A stretch of 64,000 nucleotides of DNA. It comes from Hormiphora californensis (lineage: Eukaryota > Ctenophora > Tentaculata > Cydippida > Pleurobrachiidae). The notes under the pieces are model-generated. The model ran no database searches, had not been told where the DNA came from, and saw only the letters and a list, made by a program, of their open reading frames with translations. This document shows, piece after piece, positions 56,831 to 64,000 of this stretch (positions within the stretch are counted from its first letter, which is position 1; each line of letters opens with the position of its first letter). A program made the translations under genes and the position numbers. The DNA lies in NCBI GenBank assembly GCA_020137815.1, contig CM035361.1, forward strand, positions 1,861,024 through 1,925,023. The letters are read 5' to 3'.

Positions 56831-59340
56831 ATGTAGAAAGACACTGCTATATAATGAGATGTAAGGTTAGATTGGAAACACAATAGCAACAGAGAGAAAA
56901 TGAATGTAGTTTGAAAGATGAGCCAAGATCGGGGTTTGAGGGATAACCAAAATCAACACAAAATATACAACTGTTGATATTGATACGGGTATAAAAAGGT
57001 ACAATTAGCAGTTCAAGGATTTGTCATGTGATACAGTCTCATCATACACGTACCCCCGTTAGAACTGTCACAGTATTGACAGCGTAAGAAGGGCCTGCAG
57101 CGTATACCAATTCAAGGACTGGAAAAATTCCTAGAAAATTGGTTAAACACAACTCCAAGAAAAGTATGCATAAATGCATAATCACATGATGCTGTGAATA
57201 TACCAAGCTCTTGACATAACTGAGAGAGAGAGAGAGAGAGAGGCTTCTAGACTTAGAGGGTCTTGTAATTTTCCCCGTCTCTGCAGTCGAGCCGTGTATT
57301 TTGTATGACACATATATTATGCGACAGGTGCATTGCGATTATACGTACCCTGCTATAATTACGGGTATACCACCTTACTCATGTTTTTTGGGACTCCAAT
57401 ACTCCAATAGCATGCTTGTTACGAGGGAGTGTTCAAAACAAATAAAAAACTTGGGTTTTAGGCCCTTTAATTGCACCTTGGGGTGTCGATTGTCAAATGC
57501 AGACTGCAGACTCGAGTATTCTGTGGTAAAATCGAGGTAGATAATGCATATAATATATTGGTTCCCTAGTGATATGACGACTGACGAGTAAGTTAAAAGC
57601 TGTTTTGTCATTGGTCAAGAAAATGGGAAAATACTCAAAGATAAAGAGGGGACCAGGGGAGATTGCACCAGCCGAGTTTGCTAAGGAGCATTTAGTACTA
57701 AAGATCCATTAAAACAGCTGCTTCAAAAATGTGTTGCTCAGTCGAACATAGGAAGATAATTATTAGAAAAAGACCTGATTCTTCTCTGAGGAGGTAGACT
57801 AGATGATAACTCATAACAGAGATCGATTATATCAGAAAGAATGATATATGATGGCAGGTGCGATGATTTACTGCGGACCACACCCATGAGCTCCAGCAAA
57901 TACAATGGTATCGAGGAACGGGAAAGACAAAAGTAGAAAAAGTATTCATAGCAGACATCCGATTCTTTCGAAATCTGTTCAGCCAAGGGGAACGCCTCAA
58001 TCATTATATGAGTTTCAAACTTTCATCAACTACAACGTAAAACTATTTATTGAGGATGACAGTGAACTGTATGAGTCGAGTGCTGTAAATACACATAATT
58101 TTGGTGACCAAGTCCATGTTCACAGTAAACAAGTTGTTAGTTCAAAATGTCATAATTGAGTCCACAGTCGACTATTGTCCATTGGAAAGTTTCATAAAAT
58201 CACATTGAGTCATTGAAAATAACAGAGGTACCATTAGGGACTATCAGAGAGTTTGGATAACGTGAGAAAGATAAATTTGTGAAAAGAACGAGAGGGATTC
58301 GAGAGAGAGAGAAGAAAAAGGAGTGGCAGAGAGAGTGAGTGAGAGAGAGAGAGAGAGAGAGAGAGTGATAGAGATAGAGTGATAGAGAGAGGGAACGAGG
58401 ACTAGAACACCTGCTCCTAGGAGCTGCCCGGGCATTTTTGCTGAAATTTAATCTTTCGCAAAAAGCTCTCTCACTTATATTCTTTCAAGTCATTATTATA
58501 TTCACCTATCATTCTCTCTCCCCATGTCTCTCTCCCCAGAGGCCTCTCTCTCTCTCTATCTCTTTCTCTCTCACTTTCATAGACAACACACATCTGTGGT
58601 GTTGTGTGTTTGTCGAAGTTTGAAAATGAAAATATGTTTGGATGCAGCCATGCTTAGCAAAATGAACTTCCCTCTCAGATCGCTACCGTAGTTGGGGTGT
58701 CATAGAACGAATTAGAATCTAACAAATCATAACACCCAGATGCGCATAAAGAGAAAATATGAAATGAAATAATGCAAAAGAATGCCATGGCTGCAGTGGT
58801 GGGGGCTGTGAAGCGCATACGCACATACGCCTCATACATGATCGCTTTCTACGATTTCCGTAGATATTAATATCAAATGTAAATGAAAATCCTTTTTGGC
58901 GATATAGATAGCATCTTTTTTCTGTAAGTGAACTGCATGCAGCTTTGAGTCTATAAGTGATAATTCTGTGATATAGAAACATATCATGATCCATCTAGAT
59001 TACCTGCTTAGTTTTATTTAATGATACCTTGCATATCACGTGGCCATGCGTTGATCGTTATCATCAGATCACTTTTATTATCTAAATATAGCTTCCATTT
59101 TCGTTTCAGTAATCACAATTTAAAGAGGACTTAAGATTTTAGAAGCTGATTAAGATGAAGATTTAAAAAGTTAAATCATGATAAAGAAAGGTCTAAATAG
59201 ACGGAAATTAGGGAGATTGGGAAAAGAAGGGAGATGGCGATTGGTAGAGATCTCAACTAGACCCTCTATAGAGAGATAGAAGGTATCTACCAGTACAAGA
59301 AGATAGTTAGTATCCAGGCCGTAGAGATTTAAAGCGATCT
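56831..59340. other. Upstream of second GPCR, no gene recognised
   Basis: Short GA tracts at 57221-57243 and 58296-58400, otherwise unremarkable. The short open frames (57301-58159, 58719-58994) show no domain, signal peptide or splice-consistent neighbours. Confidence 0.4.
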
Positions 59341-59359
59341 ATATTTTATTAAAGAGGCT

Positions 59360-59373
59360 TCTCGGCTCTCTCC

Positions 59374-59468
<95 letters not shown>

Positions 59469-59560
59469 CTCCTCCTCTCCCTCTCCCTCTCTCCTCTCTC
59501 TCTCCTCTCTCCTCTTCCTCACTCTCTCTCCTCTCGGTCTCTCTCTCTCTCCTCCGTTTT
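59360..59560. repeat. (CT)n-rich tract
   Basis: CT/CCCT microsatellite about 200 bp long. Further CT or GA tracts occur at 60084-60130, 61000-61040 and 61485-61610. Confidence 0.95.
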
Positions 59561-59869
59561 TTCTGTTTCATTCTTTTCTCCAGGGGCATCCGAAGAAATT
59601 TTGGGTCCTCCAAAGTTTATTTCCCCTGTGGCGGGGGAGGGAAGAAGCTGGAGGAACGACCGGGGGATCCCGGCCCTAGCGAAGAGTAGGGGATAAAGGG
59701 ATAGGAAGCTTCCCTTTCTCCTTGATCTTCGTGTCTCTTCTCGCGTCTCTTATCCTGCATGGCTCTCCCCGGTGCTGGGGAAACCCATACCTTACCTGCC
59801 CTTCTCTTCGTAAACCTTGTCCACCCTCTTTCTTTTGTTGCTTAATACGGGAAATCCCGGGGATATTTC

Positions 59870-60445
59870 TTTTCCCCGTTTTTCCTTTCCTTTTCCTTCA
59901 CAGGCGCTGTTTTCCAAAACGGTGTCACCGAATCTTTTCCGTTGCTTTTTCTCAACTTATTATTGCCTGAGGGGGAGAGTCCATGCTCGACGAGGACCGA
60001 AGAAGTGCGGGGCGATCAGAGGCGAGAACTTACAGAAAATAGCATTGAGGTCCAATAAACAAATATCAAGGTAGGGAAAGCTCTCTCGATCTCTCTCCTC
60101 TCATCTCTCTCTCTCTCTCTCTTTTTCTCTGCTTTGCTTTTCATTTCTTTCCATCTCCAGAAGGCTCATCATCAGATTAGAAGACGATATCTCTACCCTT
60201 TATCTTTCATTCTTCTCTCTTAAACCTCCTATCTAACGCGCTTACTGGAAGTTGTAAGCATTTCGAGTCCCCTATATCTTTCTTTTCCCCTTGTTTTTTT
60301 TTTCCCTTTTTCCTTGAACGCTTTTCCTTCACAGAGCGCACTGTATGTGAAAATGACGGTGTAAGCCACACATGCTTTTCCCTGTTGCTTGTTTCTCAAC
60401 TTAATGGTTAATAATGTTCCTGGGAGTGAGAGCTGCAGAGAATCA
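59870..60445 (+). repeat. Two diverged copies of a 120-150 bp sequence
   Basis: 59875-59985 and 60285-60430 share the order TTTTCCCC, CTTTTCCTTCACAG, AAAACGGTGT or AAATGACGGTGT, GTTGCTT, CTCAACTTA and a GGGAGTGAGAG-like end. This suggests an old tandem duplication of a non-coding or degraded segment. Confidence 0.35.
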
Positions 60446-60449
60446 TGGC

Positions 60450-60996
60450 AATCGAGGAGGAGCAAGCGAAGAGAGATCGGGCGAGATCAGAGAGGGAGAA
60501 ATAGACAGAAGATAGAATAAAGGGAAGAGAGAGGACATAGAAAATAGGACAAGAAGAGGGAAAGCGGGGACAGAGAAGAGAGAGGACGAAGCAGAGAGGA
60601 AATGGTGAGAGCTCTCCAAGGTACGCGTGTAGCAAGGGTATTTATTATACACATGTCAGTGTGCAAGATGACCCGTCGTGAGTGGTGCACTTCCTTAAGC
60701 AATGTGATACAAGGCATTATATATATCCTTTATTACACGCTTAGTTGCACCCCTTTATACCGCAGTAGGACCCCGATTTACCAGTAAATCAAGGACTGAC
60801 TTGTTGAGCAAGAGGCCGGATATAGGACCGGTTCGTGTTTATGATACCCCAGCCCCCGCATTTTTATTTAACTTTCTTTCTCTTGGTTTGTCTTTAGGTT
60901 TAGCGCTGTTGATAAAACTAAAAGTTGGAAAGAAATTACATTAATTTTTAAGTTCTTGTAGCTTAGTTCATGTCTTATGTTTCTTATAGCTGATGC

Positions 60997-61031
<35 letters not shown>

Positions 61032-61553
61032 TTCTCTCTATCTGACACCGCCGCCCCCAGTTTGCTTACACGCAGGGACAACGGCAAATACAGACAAAGT
61101 TAGAGAGATATATGGATATAGAGAGGGGAGAAAGAGAGAGAGTGAGAGCTCACTCAGCAACATATTTTAGTCCAGAACGATCGCTTTTTTTACTGTATAG
61201 TTTTGCAGTTCTACACTTCATTTTATTAGGTATTTGTGTCTAAAAGATTGGCTTTAAAATCTATAAAATTATTAGGCACATAATATTATGATTTTGACGA
61301 CAAAAAATGGTTTTTAAATTCTGAAATTTGTTGAAATAAGATGGGAATGTTGATGACACAACGTCGTGATATGACACACCCACTCTATGTAGCAGCCGTT
61401 CTTATCATATTAACTCCTTCGTTCGTTTTCTCGTTTTTAGGTGGAATTGTTGGTATGATGTTCACATTAAACTAGACATAAGACAAGAGATAGAGAGAGA
61501 TAGATAGATAGAGAGATAGAGAGAGAGTAGAGAGAAAGAGAGGATAGAGTAGA

Positions 61554-61587
<34 letters not shown>

Positions 61588-63365
61588 TAGAAGAGACGAG
61601 AGAGGAGTAGAGAAGATATAGCCGAGAGAGAGCTACTCGCCGAGCTCATTTCTCGAGAGCGCGCTCTCGGCCTGCGAGGCCACCGCGAGAGACGAGAAGA
61701 CACATGTGCAGTAGTAGTATAGTAAAGCTGTAGCTTGCTGCAGGTTGCTGTAGTTGCTAGGGTAACTGGTGCTCACACGAAGAGAACGAGAGAGAAGAGA
61801 GAGGGATTAAGGAAGGGAGAGAACAAGAGAGGGAAGGGAGAGAGAGAGAAAGACGATTAAGGGAGAGAGGGAGAGAACAGAGAAGAGCGTACGTTTCCGC
61901 CTATACCGTGCACACTATATAGCGGTATTGAGTGTGTGTATGCAGTCTTGTGGTAGCCGATCGAGAGGTCGAGGATATGTTTATGTCTACTTCGATATCT
62001 ATAAAGCGACTTTATAAAGTTTCTATAGTAGCTTATACTTCCATATTCTTAGAACAGTATATATTTAGATGCAATTATACAACTTGTTCTAGCACGCTTC
62101 CTCGAATCAGTCCATGGCTTGTTCTGCGTTCACTTCCATGGTCTACTAATATATTCCACTGGCTATGGTTCAAATACACATGGACGAATTAGGCCCAAAA
62201 GTTTTTACACTATGAAATTGGTCGCGAGCGTGTTCTCCATCTATGAATGGTACGGCTGGCAGAAGAAAATGTACAGACGATACAAATTTGTAATCGATTT
62301 TTTTTGCGAGGCCTGGAATGAAGGACGTATGACGTTTCCCTGGTAAGTATCACTTACCCAAGACCAAAAATTAAACCCATATTGTTGTGTTTTTTAATTT
62401 TGGAATTTTAAAGTAGCTTGTAGGAATAATAATTGTATACACTCCCACCCACCGCAAGGTCGAGACAGTCTAATTAGATTTCTAATTACAACTAGCGACC
62501 TCTCTCTCTATCTTGATTATATGCGTGTGTATAGGGTCACCGCAAAACCCATAAGTTTTAGTATTTTTAGTATTAGTTTTGGTCCAATGTGTTTATGCCC
62601 AAGGGCCGATCCTGGATCAAAAATTATATTAACGACCCTGTTTTTATTGTTCCAGTTATAAAAGTTTTTGGGTTGTCCCCCCCCCCAAATTTGGGCCCCC
62701 TTTTTAATTATTTTTGATTCCAAATTATTCGATTATCCAAATGGGGTGGGGGGGGTAACCTGTATTTTTCCAAAATTTCGTAATTTTTTTCCCAAATTTT
62801 AAATATTTTATTAAAATGTTTTTGCAATAAATTATCATAATGCATTCAATAGAACTCAATCAAATTAAAATTTCCTATTCTGCTCATATAAGCTGTTCTT
62901 TTTGTCATTTTTTTTCATCAAAAAGTTTTTTATTCTTATTCCTTTAAAAACCCCATTTTTAAATTCTCGCACGTTTGCTGATGGGGGGCCCCCGTGCCAA
63001 CAAAGGATTGGAAACCCTTTAGGAAAATTGTGTTCAATTTGATTGAGGTAGATGAAGGAAAGAAAAGCAGCTACAAATTCCTCCCACCATGGAAAGAGTT
63101 TTTTTCTTAAACATACAGCAATTCCTATTCCAACTTGAAAAATTTCCAATTTAAATTTCCCTTGAATTAAAAGCATCAAACATCCATGACAGTTATATAA
63201 ACACTTTTTCTCCCCTCCCTATTGCATAGGCTCTCGCTCTATGACGCAATCATCTTAATAAAATGTTACATTTTTGTCTCTCTCTCTCTCTCTCTTTTTC
63301 CCCCCTCTCCTTCTCTCCCCTTGGGCTCCTTTTTCTTTTCTCTTTCTCTCTTCTCTTTTCCTTTT
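60450..63365. other. Repeat-rich region, no supported gene
   Basis: GA-rich blocks (60470-60600, 61090-61145, 61485-61900), a pogo-like terminus at about 60763, and AT-rich DNA. The only possible coding piece is the exon-like sequence noted at 62212. Confidence 0.45.
62212..62342 (+). CDS. Possible first exon of an unknown gene
   Basis: An ATG-led frame of 43 codons (MKLVASVFSIYEWYGWQKKM, then YRRYKFVIDFF) that ends exactly at a good donor (CCCTG then GTAAGT). The composition looks protein-like, but no following exon can be found before the assembly gap. There is no clear signal peptide or domain. It could be chance. Confidence 0.2.
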
Positions 63366-63465
63366 NNNNNNNNNNNNNNNNNNNNNNNNNNNNNNNNNNN
63401 NNNNNNNNNNNNNNNNNNNNNNNNNNNNNNNNNNNNNNNNNNNNNNNNNNNNNNNNNNNNNNNNN
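63366..63465. other. Assembly gap (100 N)
   Basis: A run of exactly 100 undetermined bases, flanked on the left by CT-rich and on the right by GA-rich low-complexity DNA. The assembly probably broke in a purine/pyrimidine tract. Open frames spanning the gap are meaningless. Confidence 0.99.
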
Positions 63466-64000
63466 ATGAAAAGAAAAAGAGAAGAAGGGAGGAAAGGAGA
63501 AAGAAGGAGTTGAGAAGAATAAGGGATAGGGACCGGACGGGGGGGGGGGAAAAAGGGAAAGGGAGGAAAGGGAGAGAGAGAGAGAAGAGGAGAGAAGAAG
63601 AGAGAGAATGAGAGAAGAGAACGGAGAGGTTGAAAGAAGAGAAAAGGACAAAGACGAGGAAGAAAAAAAAGCAAAAGAGATGCTTCATTAGGATTGTAAA
63701 AGGTGTTTTCTTTTCTAAATTTATCCCAATAAAAGGGGAAAAACCGGATTCCTTCTGTATATTTTACTCATCCCCTTTTATTTATTCCTTGCTTTACTTA
63801 CTTTGAACCAAAATTTGAACCATTTTAAAATTTTTTCTTTTTCACCCTTTTGTGGTATTTCTTATCCAAGTATTGGTTTAAGGGAAATGCATATGGGTTT
63901 TAAGTGTTGACGAAACGGGTGAGAAGGGGAAAGGAAAAAGGAGAGAGGAAGAGAGAGGGTTTGGAGGAAGAAAAAGGGAGAGAGGGAAAAGGAGAGAGGG
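63466..64000. repeat. GA-rich low-complexity DNA
   Basis: GAAAGA/GAGAGG-type imperfect repeats at 63466-63680 and 63920-64000, separated by AT-rich unique sequence. No gene. Confidence 0.8.

Noticed and set aside
59329..59613. Arg/Glu-rich minus-strand frame
   Set aside because: Translation of a CT-rich microsatellite.
63222..63688. Frames running through the assembly gap
   Set aside because: They contain 34 undetermined residues from 100 N and low-complexity flanks.

Overview
This is a piece of an animal nuclear genome, AT-rich and intron-rich (GT..AG introns). Nothing in it looks prokaryotic. It carries an ER-Golgi tether (USO1/p115), two rhodopsin-class GPCRs, a Shaker-type Kv channel, a Golgi sulfotransferase and several secreted Cys-rich proteins. 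Long (CT)n/(GA)n tracts, purine minisatellites, MITEs and LINE fragments separate or interrupt the genes, and a 100-base assembly gap lies at 63366-63465. Gene content, short introns and many genes nested in introns suggest an early-branching metazoan. A ctenophore would fit the nested genes, but that is inference; no single sequence here proves the phylum. All exon models were built by eye from splice sites, reading phase and protein similarity. Layout: 1-2300 holds an inverted-repeat element with a tRNA-Val-like copy and a second TIR element inside it. 2896-4263 (-) is the 3' part of a LINE with a restriction-like endonuclease. 5371-33090 (+) is USO1: 28 exons, 1327 codons, in frame throughout. 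Its introns contain four other genes: a small Cys-rich secreted protein (-, 7258-7781), a GPCR (-, 11934-14829), a Ser/Thr-rich probably GPI-anchored protein (+, 25144-26004) and a Ly6-like secreted protein (-, 27220-30027). 33898-35142 (-) is an intronless acidic-repeat single-pass membrane protein. 35930-42907 (-) is a complete Kv channel (T1 domain plus S1-S6) whose S3-S4 intron hosts an intronless secreted beta-gamma-crystallin (+, 38616-38909). 43798-45254 (-) is a candidate multi-peptide prohormone. 46508-47740 (-) is a carbohydrate sulfotransferase, transcribed divergently from a secreted Ephrin-receptor-like/Sushi protein (+, 48405-51649). 52624-56830 (-) is a second GPCR, with an L2/CR1-like LINE fragment in one intron and a break in its frame. 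56831-64000 is repeat-dominated with no convincing gene. The strongest leads are the prohormone-like gene and a recurring kind of event: short tandem duplications that copy splice sites together with the edge of an exon. This is seen at the last exon of USO1 (three copies), at the S3 exon of the Kv channel (four copies), and as a 13-unit array just downstream of USO1 exon 23. Such arrays could generate alternative proteins.
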